Shown here piece after piece: positions 23,401 through 36,018 of a stretch of 64,000 nt of DNA. A program made the translations under genes and the position numbers. Positions within the stretch are counted from its first letter, which is position 1. Every line of letters begins with the position of its first letter. Source of the DNA: Adiantum capillus-veneris (lineage: Eukaryota; Streptophyta; Polypodiopsida; Polypodiales; Pteridaceae). The stretch lies in assembly GCA_014529385.2 (NCBI GenBank), contig CM043960.1, forward strand, positions 116,942,043 through 117,006,042, read 5' to 3'. The notes below the pieces were generated by a model, which did not search any database, was not told the origin of the DNA, and was given only the letters and a program-made list of their open reading frames with translations.

Positions 23401-23850
23401 GGGTATGGTGTTACCCATTTGCTTAGCATCTATGCACATATCTTTTTTCCTGTAGAAGTAAATTTTTCTTTCATGGAATTTAACATAGGCCTCCATGCGA
23501 TCAAACCATGGTGACCCTAGGATTGCATTGTCATGCTTGAGAGGAGAGATAAAGAAGTCCTCTTTGTCTACATATCTTTGGACATGGAGCCTCAATTTCC
23601 CAATTAAGCGAGTGACTGAAGCTTGTTGCCCTTGAAATCACCATCTACGGGTAGGACATCTCCCATCTCATAGGCTTGGATGCCTAGCTTGGTGGCCAAC
23701 TCTATGGATATGAAATTGTGAGTAGAACCAAGGTCAAAGAGAATAAAAGCATCATGTTCTCTTACCTTTCCCCAAGCATGGCATAGAGGAGATCCTTTGT
23801 GGTGAGTTTCCTCCTCTTGGATTTTGACCAAGGTAGCTCTAGGAGGCTCA
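20465..23850 (-). pseudogene. E1 Ty3/gypsy pol: protease, RT, RNase H, integrase, chromodomain-like tail
   Basis: In minus-strand order: retropepsin-like FILFDLGSTHNFIS (about 23740; the usual D-S/T-G is D-L-G); RT from about 23100 with KDGTYRMCVDYRALN, YFSRIDLKSGYHQI and FFDDI for the YxDD box (about 22700); RNase H from about 22300 (VQCDACGDCLG); integrase with the HHCC zinc site (GHRGIQ ... CVVCQKTK, about 21700-21590), MDFIFGLPKS and SIVSDRDPRM. The C-terminus carries LKFPKARLRH, LIHNAFHVSLLKPY and a chromodomain-like YLIKFKNYPFEDARWMQ (about 20570-20500), so the family is a chromovirus. Breaks include frameshifts near 23100, 22400 and 21250 and a TGA at 20578-20580. Confidence 0.9.
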
Positions 23851-24576
23851 TGGAGGGTGTTCTTTTGGGGACAAGCGCGGTATGCATGCCCTTGCTCGTC
23901 GCACTTGAAACATCTGTTCCTTGCGATAATGCTCAAGCTCTTCAAGAGAGAGTTTGTTTTCGCCTTTGTAAACTCCCTTCTCCTTAGCTTTGTTGGAATT
24001 GCCCTTAGGAGACTTTTGGACATTATCCTTCCCCTTAGGCTCATTGGAACCCTTGTTTTCCATGGCCTTAGAATTTCTCTTAGCCCTTGTTTAGAAATTG
24101 ATTCAAGAAGCCACCATAGTATGGTGTAGTAACTGCTGATATGGTGCGTGGCCTTTGGGAGTTAACATACTCCACCATTTCTTCAGTTAAGCCTGCACAA
24201 AATTTCTCTCCAAAATCCATCGTTTTGAAGACAGTGGCTTTGATATGTAGGGCCCAAAACATGTCTACATATTTTTGAATGGATTCGTAGGGAGAGAGCT
24301 TCAAGATTTGGCAAGTATGTGAGTACTTTGTCTTTGGCATCGGTGGCCAAAAACTGCTTCATAATGGAAGCTCTTAAAGCTTTCCATGTTCGTGGAGCTT
24401 CATCGTTTGCCCATAGGCTAGACCACCATTGCCTGATGGAATTTTGAAAGTGCATAGCTACATGGCGTAGCTTAGAGGACTCCGTAAAGCCCTCATCTCC
24501 AAACGCCGCATCGAATTGTTGGATAAAGGTCAATACTTTGTCCGTAGCACCAAAGGTGCCATTGTAGGTAAGGAAA
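23840..24576 (-). pseudogene. E1 gag, C-terminal part (capsid end and zinc knuckle)
   Basis: Minus-strand gag continues from the right side of copia A at 24576. It carries GTFGATDKVLTF, FIQQFDAAFGDEGFTES, ARQWWSSL-like QWWSSLWANDEAPRTW, and the CCHC knuckle CFKCDEQGHAYRACP at about 23910-23870. Frameshifts occur near 24330 and 24060. The paralogous E2 and E3 gags confirm the order. Confidence 0.85.
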
Positions 24577-24803
24577 TGTTACCATATACATGTGGTAGTG
24601 ATGTGTGTGAACACACTAGGACCGCCAGGGCATTTTTTCCCTCTTTAGGAGGTTTTTCTCCCCGCGCATTATATATACACCCATCACTCTAGGGCTATCT
24701 ATCTTTCCACTGCACACTAAGTAACACACTCTCTATTGTGTTCCTTGAGTTGCCTTCGTCTTCTCCAAGCTATGTGCGTTTCTTTGCAACCCTAATTCCA
24801 ACA
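24577..24803 (+). repeat. Copia A 5' LTR and adjoining primer-binding site
   Basis: Starts TGTTACCATATACATG and ends CCTAATTCCAACA. A TATA-type attatatatac lies at about 24668-24678. Directly after it, attggtatcagagc (24804-24817) is complementary to the 3' end of initiator-Met tRNA and serves as the primer-binding site. Confidence 0.93.
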
Positions 24804-24968
24804 ATTGGTATCAGAGCAGGTTGCGTCCTCCCGGGCTTAGTCGCCAGCTGCTCCAGTACACGCCTGCTCACTTTCTCCAATTTCAGTGAGCTTTGGAGAG
24901 CGTTCGTAGGTCCACAAATACTTCGGGAAATCTCGTAGAGCTTGGTCTGCTCAGATTTTTGATTTAGA

Positions 24969-25434
24969 TAGTTCCTTTGTGCAGACAGTTCTTGATGCCT
25001 TACCAGATTCTTACCAGACTTTTGCTAGTACTTGGAGACTTATGACCGAAGGAAATCCTGAAGTTGTCAAGTTTGATGCATTATGCACATTGCTGTTGCA
25101 AGAGTCACTTTCTAGCAAAAACAAGACTAGGCAGCGTGCAGTTGAACAGGATTTTATTGCTTCTCAAAGAAAGGGTGGTAACAATAATGCCCACTTCTTA
25201 TGGTTCTGCTGCGAGTGGCAAAACTACTGTTCCTAATGCTTCTGCTGGCAGCACTTTGTCTGGCAATTCTGGTGATAAGGGCAAAAAGAAGATGCGTTGC
25301 CATTATTGTAAAGCTCATGATCACTTGATCAAGTCGTGTCCTAAGTTGAAGGCCAAAGAGGCTAAGAAGAACGAGGGTGGTTCCACTGCAAATGCTGGTT
25401 CCACTACAAATGCAGCCCCATTGTTGAGACTTTT
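24969..25434 (+). pseudogene. Copia A gag remnant with zinc knuckle
   Basis: The frame from about 24975 reads VLDALPDSYQTFASTW, with a shift near 25190 into KKMRCHYCKAHDHLIKSCP, a CX2CX4HX4C nucleocapsid knuckle. The first two thirds of gag are missing: the related element at 63095 has a gag ATG after the same leader, whereas here the leader runs straight into the middle of gag. Confidence 0.85.
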
Positions 25435-25521
25435 GTAAAAGGAGACTGTAATGCTGATGTTGATGCAGAATGGGCTTTTAGTGCAGAGTGTACTTACAAT
25501 CCTACTGTCCATGATGCATGC

Positions 25522-27771
25522 TTGTCAGTTGTTGTAGATTCACATGTGTGGTATTTCGAAAGTGGTGCTACAAAGCACATTACCTCACATCGTGAATTGT
25601 TTACCTCTCTCGAGTCTGTCCCTCATGGGAATTCATTCACTTGTGCCAACAATGCCTCTTATCCAGTTCAGGGAGTTGGAAAGATTGTGCTTACTGCTGC
25701 TAATGGCAGTTCTTTCACACTTGTTGATGCACTTTATGTACCTGGGATCAAGAATAATCTCTTGTATGTATTCGCACTTGCTAGACTTGGACTTGTAGTC
25801 AAATTTGTGGATGACAGATGTACAGTTCATGATCTCAGTTTTGGTGATGAAATTGTCGCATCTGGCCTTTTGTGCCGTGGGCTGTATAAGCTCACTTTTT
25901 ATGAAAACTGTGGACAAAATTTTGCAAATGCTTTTGCAGATTCAAGGGCTATTTCAGATGCAAAACTTTGGCATGCACATTTTGGTCATTTGAATTTTGC
26001 CAGTTTGCTGCGTTTGCATAAATCTGATATGGTTGCTTCTTTGCCACCTCTTGAAGCACCTGTCAAACATGTTTGTGAAGGTTTTATTTTGGGTAAGATG
26101 CAGCATTCTAAGTTTCCAAAGGATGGTTCAGTTCGGGCCACATGTAGGTTGTAGCTTGTGCATAGTGATGTTTGTGGGACCATGCAAACTCCGTCCTTGG
26201 GCAATTATCTATACTTCGTGACTTTCATTGATGATTACTCAAGGCATGCATGGGTATTTCCGCTTAAAGCGAAGTCCAAAGTTTTTATGTGCTTCAAATT
26301 TTTTTTGGCTATGGCTGAAAATGTCTCGAAATGTACTATGGGCACCCTGCGTTCCGATCGAGGGGGGGAGTATATGTCTAGTGAATTCAATGCATTTCTG
26401 GCTAGTCGTGGGATAAAACACCAATGTAAAGTGCCTTATACACCTCAACAAAATGGTGTTGCTGAGAGGAAAAATAGGTCACTGACGAAAATGGCATGAT
26501 GTATGGTCAAGAGTCAATCTTTGCCGCATTCTTTTTGGCTTGAGGCCATCATGTGTGCCACTTATGTACTTAACAGGTGTCCTACGAAAGCTTTGCAGTC
26601 TATTACTCCATATGAAGCATGGCATGATAGAAAGCCTTCTATTGAGGACAAAGTGTGCAAATGTAACAAGGCTTTGTATGGGTTGAAGCAATCTCCTCGT
26701 GCTTGGTATGAGAAAGATGACACTCATTTGGTCAAACAAGGCTTTCGTAACAGTCTAACAGAAAGCACATTGTATGTAAAGCGTGAGGGTGATGTACTTC
26801 TCATTGTGGTTCTTTATGTTGATGATTTGCTGATCACTGGACCAAATGAGAGACATATTGTTGAATTTAAGGCTGATTTGAATGCTACTTTCAAGTTGAA
26901 AGATTTAGGGATGTTGCATCATTACTTGGGTATACAGTTTAAGCAGTGTGACGGTGGTATTGCCTTGTGTCAGAAAAGTTACATAGAGACATTGCTATGT
27001 AAGTTTGGACTTCAGGATTGCAAACCTATTGCCACTCCCATGGAAACAGGTTTGAAGTTGAGTCTACATGATGTTGGCGATCCTGCTGATGTCACTCTTT
27101 ATCAAACTGCTGTTGGCTGCCTCATTTATGTATGCAATACGAGACCGGATATTCAGTTTGCAATCTAAGAGATCAGTAGATTTATGCATAGCCCAGGGTC
27201 TAAGCATTGATAGGCTGTCAAGAGGATTTTCCACTACCTTAGTGGCACTTTACATCTTGGCTTGTTTTATCCCAAGGGGGGATCATTGCCGCCAGACTTA
27301 CATGTTTTTTCGGACTCAGATTGGGCTGGTTGTTTTGACACGCGAGTGTCCACAAGTGGTTTTTGTTTCATGCTTGGTAGTTCATGTATATCATGGTTGA
27401 GCAAGAAGCAACCTACTGTGGCCACTTTGAGTTGTGAGGCTCAGTACAGGGTAGTCTTCACAGCTACGGTTGAGTGTGTATGGCTCAGAAGCCTTATGGC
27501 TGATTTGGATGTTGGACAGGACACTGCCAACTCTATCTACACTGACAGTGAGAGCGCATTGGCAGTTGCGAGGAACCCAGTTTTTCATGCTCTCACAAAG
27601 CACATTGAGGTGCATTACCACTATGTCAGGGAGAGGCTCTCAGCAGGAGAGATCAGCTTGGCTTATGTGCCAACACAGGACAACCTTGCAGATCTTTTCA
27701 CAAAGGCATTGTCTCATGAGAAGCTTGAAGCTTTCTGCAAAGCTTTGGGCTTATTCCCCTTTGTGGACTAA
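25522..27771 (+). pseudogene. Copia A pol: protease, integrase, partial RT, RNase H
   Basis: Order PR-IN-RT-RH marks Ty1/copia. Protease WYFESGATKHIT at about 25550 has Glu in place of the catalytic Asp of DSGA. Integrase has the zinc motif LWHAHFGHLNF ... HVCEGFILGKM, then FVTFIDDYSRHAWVF, DRGGEYMS and TPQQNGVAERKNRS. Stops occur at 26152 and 26497. At about 26655 integrase runs directly into KALYGLKQSPRAWYEK, so the integrase end and the front of RT are deleted. RT keeps LYVDDLLITG. RNase H keeps FSDSDWAGCFDTR and the late YTDSESAL and HIEVHYHYVRE motifs, ending at 27771. The polypurine-like ccaggggggat precedes the 3' LTR. Confidence 0.9.
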
Positions 27772-27846
27772 TCATGTCCTTAGGGCATGGCACTTCCCTT
27801 TACTCATGTGCCAGCTCTCGTTCACCGCATCACTCCAGGGGGGATT

Positions 27847-28072
27847 TGTTACCATATACATGTGGTAGTGATGTGTGTGAACACACTAGGACCGCCGGGG
27901 CATTTTTCCCTCTTTTGGAGGTTTTTTCCCCCGTGCATTATATATAGGCCCATCACTCTAGGGCTATCTATCTTTCCATTGCACACTAAGTAGCACACTC
28001 TCTATTGTGTGCCTTGAGCTTCCTTCGTCTTCTCCAAGCTATGTGCGTTTCTCTGCAACCCTAATTCCAACA
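27847..28072 (+). repeat. Copia A 3' LTR
   Basis: Same ends as the 5' LTR (TGTTACCATATAC ... AATTCCAACA), with several substitutions and small indels, for example around 27897-27950. Followed by the GGAAA target duplication. Confidence 0.93.
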
Positions 28073-28762
28073 GGAAAAAGATACTCTTCCCTCCCTCTTT
28101 GAACTTCTTGAGCTTGGAGGACCTCTTTCATGCGGCATAGGATTTCCTATGGCCTCTTTTTTTTTATGGTTCAAAAGTTGCACCATCGCTTTCTTTGGAA
28201 GGTGAAGAATTTGAGGAAGATGGAGAAGAGGGTGACCTCTTTCTCTCCTTTTTCTTGCCTTGATCCTCATTGTCAACACCATCACTTTCATAAGAGGAAG
28301 AGGATGAAGAAGATGGAGAACAGGGTGTCCTCTTTCTCGCCTTTTTCTTCTCTTGCTTTTTGTCATCCCTCTTTGAATTATGGTGTGGAGAAGTGTGCGA
28401 TGGTCTTATCCGTTTAGGAGGTGATGGAGAGCGTTTAGCCCGCCGTCTTCATGGAGCCATCTCCACCGAGGTGGCAAGAGACTCACTTTTTTCTCGTTCC
28501 TTTGGCGGGGGATCTTGAGTTCTCCTTTGAGAAGGAGATGCATCATCAAGAAGAAAATTTTTGAGCCCTTCGTATGGATCCTCTTCTTCTTCCCAAATCA
28601 AAGAGAGGCTTCTTTTGGGAGTCTCGCAAGGAGGCTTCCTAGGTACTCTTTCGTCATGGTGGGGAGTTTGGGGAATCCCATGAGCACGAAGTTGCCGTTG
28701 CACTTCACTTTGGAGGGATGGATTGCCCATGGCCTTGTTGAACCTAGAAACAAGGTAGTTAA
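28073..28762 (-). pseudogene. E1 gag, middle part, between copia A and E2
   Basis: Minus-strand frame from 28762: MGNPSLQSEVQRQLRAHG, PPCETPKRSLSLIWEEEE, DASPSQRRTQDPPPKE, then a Lys/Ser/Pro-rich linker and KKFKEGGKSI. The linker is riddled with frame changes. E2's intact 30779-31560 gag gives the same order on the plus strand. This piece joins 37609-37704 upstream and 24576 downstream once the two insertions are removed. Confidence 0.88.
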
Positions 28763-30351
28763 TGTCATAATAATCTATATTTAATTCTCCTAAATGATTT
28801 TCTCATATTAAACTGATCATTTAATGTGGGGAAGTGACTGGGGAGAAAAAGCTAGAATATTGCTTAAGCTAGCAGACCGGCCACAGTAGGGATCCAAAGG
28901 AAGGAAAATAGGGATCCAAAGGGGGGGCCATCTGCAAAAGTTCCATGTGCAACAATGGGCTAAAAAGACCCTAAGGTTCATCCCATTAAGACTTCCAAAA
29001 TGCTAAGGTTCCACAATTCTAAGGATGTGTCCAAAGGGTTAAAGCTTAGGGGGAATTGGATGCTTTGTGTGCTCTCCAAAGTCAACACACATCCCTACAC
29101 ATGAGGGGGCTAGCCCTAAAGGTAGGGGATGAGAGAGAAATTCACACACACACACACAGGCTCCCTTTACACAAAGGGAATTAGGGACACATGTCAGCTC
29201 CCTAGCCCAGATGCCCACAAGGTGTGCCCAATTCCTACTGGATGGCCTTGGAGGTGGACCAATGAGAATTAAGCTAGAGTAAATCTAGTTTAATTAATTT
29301 AAAAACATTTAATAAAAGAAACCAATGAGAATTAAGTCTCCTAGAAGACTATTCGGCAGTCTCCCAAGGGGTCCAATGAGCATTCAGGAGCCCAATGTCT
29401 AGCCTGATTCCTATTGGCCAGGAGGAAAAGGGGTCCAATGAGAGTTTAGTTTAATTCTTTAATTACCTAAAGCTCTTAAAAAAGGGGAAAGGGGGACACA
29501 TGTCAAAAGGCTATCACTTATGCTGCTTAATTGTGACTGGCTTGACTTAGGGAGGACCAATAAGGCTGGAGCAAGATCAAATAGCAAGGGGGCTCGCCCA
29601 AGAGAGAGAGGGGGCTGATTTTTGCAAGGCATTATCACACACACACTCACACAATCTCATGTGTGAAGAAAGAGAAGACTATCTCTTCCCAAGCTTTAAT
29701 GGAGAGCTCATCACCTACTCCAAGCTTGTGAGATAGAAGCCTACAACGACACACTCTTGGCTTGTGGATGCAAATCCAACGAAGATCCAAGCTTCAATGC
29801 ATGATCATCTCCTCTACCAAGATAATTACTAAGCTAAAGCTATGCTAATATGAGTGATTATGTGAGGAGATGTACATCTTTCTCGTAAGATACTCCTTCT
29901 TCCTCTCAATCTACTCTCATACCCTGCTAGCTCTCACCATCTTCGAACGTGTGTGAGGTCTTGGGTCTGAGAACGGGGATAATTCAAGTTGTTTTTGCTA
30001 AGTGCTTTGCTTAGTGCATGAAGCTTTCATATTCATTGCACTAGCTAGTCTTGAAGGAACAGAAAGAATTGTATTATACAATGTCTCTCTTGATGGGAGA
30101 AACCATAATACAAAGCCTTTTGGAGGGGGGACCGGCTCCATGCAAATCCGGTCCTCAACTGTTGTCATTAGCTTAATTTCTCTCTCTTTTGAAAGTATTG
30201 TCGATGCTATCTAACTAGGTGTTATGCTTTTTGTTGCTCTCTCCACCCAAGCACTCTTGTAATTCTCATTAGGAATCTATTCTAATGAAATGCGCACTAT
30301 CTTCATGCTAATTTCCGCTACACATAAGTTTTTAGACCATTAAATGTTACA
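28763..30351 (+). repeat. E2 5' LTR with primer-binding site
   Basis: 1589 bp, starting TGTCATAATAATC and ending AAATGTTACA. The following ttggtattagagc (30352-30364) is the initiator-Met primer-binding site with one C-to-T change. A short (CA)n tract is at about 29143-29160. Confidence 0.95.
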
Positions 30352-30778
30352 TTGGTATTAGAGCTCAATGTTTCTCTTTTCTTGCTCAAGAAGAGAGGTC
30401 CTCAAGCTAGCTACAAATGGTTGGTATTATTAATTGCTTGTGAGTAAGTAGAATAGGGATTTTTCAGCCTTGCAGTGCGCCTGCCTTCGTGCAGTTAACG
30501 GGGCATCACCATCGAGAGCTATGGTCTTAATAGTGGAGTCCTACGGGGCTTGCCTATGGCTGCCTATGGCTTAACCACTATTGAGCTATTAGAAGCTTGA
30601 CAGGAGCCGGTGCTGTTTTGGTGTCGAAAGACCCTCTCTTCTATTCCTTGCAATTAATGGTATTCGAGCCGTGGGTACAGTAGCTTGAGTGTTTTTTCTA
30701 AAGGGGTAAAGAGGAGTAGCAACTAGGGCTTGAAGTGCCAAAGTACACCTAAAAAGTTTACACCTAAAAGTTGTTAGA

Positions 30779-32340
30779 ATGGCTGACAATAGTAAAGAGA
30801 GAGAAATTAATGTTGATAACTTTGATTCTGCTCATGAGCAAGCTACTAATGATGATTCAATGCTTGTTAACTATCTTGTTTCTAGGCTTCAACAACCCAT
30901 GGGCAATCCATCTCTCCAAAGTGAAGTGCAACGGCAGCTCCGTGCTCACGGGATTCTCCAAGCTCATCACCATGACAAGAAAACACCTAGGAAGCCTCCT
31001 TGTGAGACTACTAAAAGAGGTCTCTCTCCGATTCGGGAAGAAGAAGAGAATCCATATGAAGGGCTCAAGAATTTACTTCTTGATGATGCATCTCCTTCCC
31101 AAAGGAGAACTCAAGAGCCTCCACCGAAGGAACGAGAAAGAAGCGAGTCTTCCGCCACCTCGGCGAAGATGGCTCCACGAAGATGGCGGGCTAAACGCTC
31201 TCCATCACCACCAAAGCGGAGAAGACCATTACACTCTTCTCCACGCCATAATTCAAAGAGGGATGATAAAAAGCAAGAGAAGAAAAAGGCGAGAAAGAGG
31301 ACACCCTCTTCTCCATCTTCTGAATCATCCTCTTCCTCTTATGAAAGCGATGGTGAAGACGACAGAGATCAACACAAGAAAAAGGCGAGAAAGAGGTCAC
31401 CCTCTTCTCCACCTTCTTCAAATTCTTCACCTTCTGAAGAAAGTGATGGTGCAACCTTTGAACCATCAGAAAGAAGAGGCCATAGGAAATCCTATGCCGC
31501 ATGGAAGAGGTCGTCCAAGCTGAAGAAATTCAAAGAGGGAGGGAAGAGCATCTCTTTCCTTACTTATGATGGCACCTTTGGTGCTACGGACAAAGTCTTG
31601 GCCTTTAGCCAGCAATTCAATGCGGCGTTTGGAGATGAGGGCTTCACGGAGTCCTCCAAGCTACACCATGTAGCTATGCACTGTCAAAAGTCCGCCAGAC
31701 AATGGTGGTCTAGCCTACGAGCCAACAATGAAGCTCCAGGAACATGGAAATCTTTAAGAGCTTCCATTATGAAGCGGTTTTTGGCCACCGATGCCAAAGA
31801 CAAAGTACTCACCGAATGGAGAAGCTTAAATCTCTCTCCCAATGAATCCGTCCATAAATATGTAGACAAGTTTTGGGACCTACAACTCAAAGCCACCGTC
31901 TTCAAAAAGTTGGATTTTGGAGAGCAAAAGTAACAATTTTGTGCGGGCTTAACCGAAGAAATGGCGGAGTATGTCAACTCCCAAAGGCCACGTACCATAT
32001 TGGCAGTAATACACCATCCTATGGTGGCCTCTCGAAACAATTTCTAAACGGGGGCTAAAAGAAATAATAATCCCACGGAAAACAAGGGTTCCAATGAGCC
32101 TAAGGGGGAGGACAATGTCCAAAAGTCTCCTAAGGGCAACTCCAACAAAGCTAAAGAGAAGGGAGTTTACAAAGGTAAGAACAAACTCTCTCCTGAAGAG
32201 CTTGAGCGTTATCGCAAGGATAACCGGTGTTTCAAGTGCGGCGAGCAAGGGCATGCGTACCACGCTTGTCCTCAAAACAACAACCGCCAAGATCCTCCTA
32301 GAGCTTCCTTGGTTGAAATCCAAGAGGAGGAGACTCACCA
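30779..32340 (+). pseudogene. E2 gag
   Basis: Structural capsid/nucleocapsid polyprotein. From ATG 30779 the frame is open to 31933: an acidic head (MADNSKEREINVDNFD), a helical stretch VNYLVSRLQQPMGNPS, a long basic Ser/Arg/Lys-rich linker (about residues 120-245), then the capsid-like core with FSQQFNAAFGDEGFTES, ARQWWSSLRANNEAP and KFWDLQLKATVF. After a stop at 31931-31933 the same protein continues as QFCAGLTEEMAEYVNSQ, with another stop at 32045, and reaches the CCHC knuckle CFKCGEQGHAYHACP at 32229-32273. It is the best-preserved gag of the three family members here. Confidence 0.9.
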
Positions 32341-35300
32341 AACTCATCACAAAGGATATCCTCTATGCCATGCTTGGGGAAAGGTAAGAGAACATGATGC
32401 TTTTATTCTCTTTGACCGTGGTTCTACTCACAATTTTATATCTATAGAGTTGGCCACCAAGCTAGGCATACAATCCTACGAGATGGGAGATATCCTACCC
32501 GCAGACAGTGCCTTCAAGGGGCAAGAAGCTTCAGTCACTCCCTTAATCGGGAAATTGAGGCTTCATGTCCACGGCTATGTGGACAAAGAGGACTTCTTTA
32601 TCTCTCCTCTCAAGCATAAGGATGTAATCCTAGGGGCACCATGGTTTGACCGCTTGGCTGCCGATGTTAAATTTCCTAAAAGGAGAATCTCCTTTACCCA
32701 TTTCCTAAAAGACATGTATATAGATGCTAAGGAAATGGGTAACACCATCCCCATTGTACATACACCAGCTTTAAGTCAATAAAGAGCTCTATTTCCATGT
32801 ACATGATTTTTGTTAAAGATTCTCAAAATGAACCTAATGCTTTAACAAAAGAAAATAAAAGCAACCAAAAGGAATTAGAGTTATCCAATTTTCTCAAGGG
32901 GTTTCAAAATGTTTTTATTGACGACATCCCTTGTGAGCTACCTCCTAAATGAGGTAATGATGACCATGCAATTGAACTTCTTCCAAGAAGTTCACCGCCT
33001 AACAAACCTCCTTATAGAGTTTCTCAAGCTCAACAAGAGGAGATTATGCGGCAAGTGCATGAGTTAGTTGAGAAGGGTATGGTTAGGCCAAGCTCATCTC
33101 CATTTTGCTCACCTGTGCTATTAGTGCAAAAGAAAGACGGCACATATCGTATGTGTGTCGACTATAGAGCACTACATAGGATCACTATCAAGAATAGGTT
33201 TCCCGTTCCATGGGTAGAAGACCTATTTGATAAGCTACAAGGATCGACCTACTTTAGTAGGATTGACCTAAAAAGTGGCTATCATCAAATAAGGATAGTT
33301 GATCAAGACATTATAAAGACCGCATTTCGCACCACATTTGGTCTTTACGAATACATTGTCATGCCTTTTGGCTTGACCAATGCACCAGCCACATTCAACC
33401 GCTTGATGTGGAAGCTGTTCAGGCCTCATCGAACCATCACTGGAGTGTTCTTTGATGACATTATCATCTACTCTAATTCATTGGAGGAACACAAGCAACA
33501 CCTTCAAGTAATATTTCAAGTTTTAAGAGAGAATAAACTTTATGTTAATCGAAAGAAAAGTGATTTTTTCTTGCAAGAGATTAAGTATTTAGGTCATATT
33601 ATCTCTCAAGATGGTATCCAAATGGATCTATCTAAGTTAGTAATAAAAGGATGGCCTAAACCAAGGAATCTTCATGAACTAAAAAGCTTTATAGGTATGT
33701 GTGCATACTATAGACGCTTTATAGAAAAGTTCTCACAAATTGCGGGACCATTACATGACCTAACAAAGAAAAGAGTTAGGTATACATGGTCTACTAAGGA
33801 GAACAATGCTTTCGAAAAGCTTAAAGAAAAGCTTATCTCTCAACCTGTGCTTACACTACCGGATCTCTCAAACCATTTGAGGTCCAATGTGATGCTTGTG
33901 GTGATTGCCTTGGAGCTTTTTTGCTCCAAGAAGGGAATGCCATAGGCTATGAGAGTCGAAGGCTCGACCCTGTTGAGCAAGCTCTAGGCATATATGAAAA
34001 GGAACTCCTTGCAGTTCTACATGCCTTAGACTCATGGAAGCACTATTTATTGGGGACTCCTTTCATTCTGCGAACGGATCACCAAAGTCTTAAGTACTTC
34101 ATGACGCATACCAAGCTCTCTGACAAACAAATGAGGTGGGAAAATTTTCTTTCGCAATTTCATTTTCATATTGCTCACATTGCTGGCAAGCATAATCAAG
34201 TAGCTGATGCACTCTCAAGACGGCCGAGAGTGAATGCGGTTTCCATAGCAACTCACAATGATCTATCTTCCATGATAGATGAGTACGCTATTGATCCCGA
34301 TTTTTGAGATGTGATTTCAGTCCTTGCATTAGGGAAGAAAGAAGAACCATTTACCTTACAAGATGGTTATCTTCTCTATGGAAATAGATTGTGTGTTACT
34401 AACTCACTACGTGAGAAAGTAATGTATGAATCTCATGCTCCACCTTATGCGGGGCATAGAGGGATTCAGTCTACCTTAAAGGGAATTTCTATTGGCCTAC
34501 CATGAAAGTGAACATACAAGAGTATGTTTCTAAATGTATGGTATGCCAAAAGACAAAATTTCATAGAGGGAAGCAACTTGGATTGCTTCAACCCTTGCCA
34601 ATCCCTAATTCACCATGGGAGAGCATATCCATGGATTTTATCTTTGGATTGCCTAAGTCTATCCATGGGAATACGGGAATATGGACGATAGTAGCCAGGT
34701 TCAGTAAACAAGCTCATTTTATACCTGTCAAAAAGACTATCAAAGCCCATCAAATGGCAAACCTCTTCATTTCACAAATTTTCAAGTACCATGGCTTGCC
34801 AATGTCCATAGTGTTGGATAGAGATCCTAGAATGACCAATAATTTTTGGAAGGGTCTCTTTGAGAATTTAGGAACAAGGCTAAACTTCTTTTCGGCCTAT
34901 CATCCACAAACGGATGGCCAAAGTGAAATAGATAACCTAACCATTCTCGATCTACTAAAAGCCTATGTAACGGAAGTAGATCAAAGATCCCAATGGGAGA
35001 AGTACTTACCCTTAGTGGAGTATGCTTACAATAACATTGTACAGACTTCCACGGGAAAAGCACCTTTCGAGGTAATTGAGGGAAGATCAAAAAGTCCCTT
35101 GCTACTTAAGGTACATGGGAAGATCTTCGCTGCAGATGAGTATAGCGGAGACCTACAAGAATCTTTTCAAAAGATTAAGGATGCTATCTCTATCTCACAG
35201 CAAAGGAAAAAGGATGCTGTTGACAAGCACAGAAGAGCCCAAGCCTTTAAAGAAAACGATTGGGTCTTGTTAAAGTTTCCCAAGGCTCGATTAAGGCACA

Positions 35301-35669
35301 CGACGGGCAAGAATCCTACGGGCCACCAAAAGTACTATGCTAAACTAGCAAAAAGGTACTATGGTCCCTTTCAGATTCTTAGGCCAATCAATGAGATGGC
35401 CTATCAACTCAAGTTGCCCAATCATTGGCTCATACACAATGCTTTCCATGTGAGCCTATTAAAGCCTTACAAAGGAGAGCCACCTCAAGAACCAACTATT
35501 GAAGACCATTCTCCGACATGAAGACAAGGTACTAAGAGGCAGTAAGACTATCCGACGATATCTTATTAAGTTTAAGAATTATCCTTTTGAAGATGCTAGA
35601 TGGATGCAAGGCATACAATTAAAGGATAACCTAAACCTTGTCAATGCTTACAATGCTTCCCAAGAGTAA
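32309..35669 (+). pseudogene. E2 pol: protease, RT, RNase H, integrase, chromodomain-like tail
   Basis: Protease FILFDRGSTHNFIS at about 32400 has Arg where Ser/Thr is usual. RT is open from 33046: CVDYRALHRITIKNRF, DLKSGYHQI, FFDDIIIYSN. RNase H runs from about 33870 across a frameshift (LRTDHQSLKYF). Integrase: GHRGIQSTLKG with a short deletion before the YWP motif, CMVCQKTK, MDFIFGLPKS, SIVLDRDPRM, then HPQTDGQSE. C-terminus: LIHNAFHVSLLKPYKGEP, then a deletion relative to E3 before the chromodomain-like YLIKFKNYPFEDARW ending at 35669. Stops at 32950-32952 (CGA in E3) and 34307 break the frame. Confidence 0.92.
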
Positions 35670-36018
35670 GCAAATGTACAAAATATTGAACAATGTTTTT
35701 GTCTTATAAGACTCTCGTTTTCTTTATTGTGCACAAAAATGAAGTAGTATGCATGCTTAGATCAAGTTTGCGGAGACGGCGTCTCCCAAACACCAAGTAG
35801 ATCTTGTCACTCTACTATGTAAGATTGATAGGACTAATGTGCAGACATGCTTTCGGCAGCCTCAGGCTCTCAAGCGCCAAATGGACTAGTCATCCATTGT
35901 GGAATGATTTCATAGGGTAACATAGGGATCCTCTACCCGCTAAGAAAAGGACTCATGAATATGCTTTATCTTCTCTACACCATAGTCGAGGACGACTATG
36001 ATTTCAAGAGAGAGGTAA

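Larger units (their letters stand above)
24577..28072 (+). mobile_element. Copia A, internally deleted Ty1/copia element inserted in E1 gag
   Basis: Full element bounded by 5' LTR 24577-24803 and 3' LTR 27847-28072. The five bases GGAAA occur directly before and after it (24572-24576 and 28073-28077), a perfect target-site duplication. At 3.5 kb it is shorter than a complete copia element: most of the gag head, and the segment between integrase and the RT palm, are missing. E1 gag reads on across the two flanks. The LTRs differ at several positions, so it is not recent. Confidence 0.95.
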
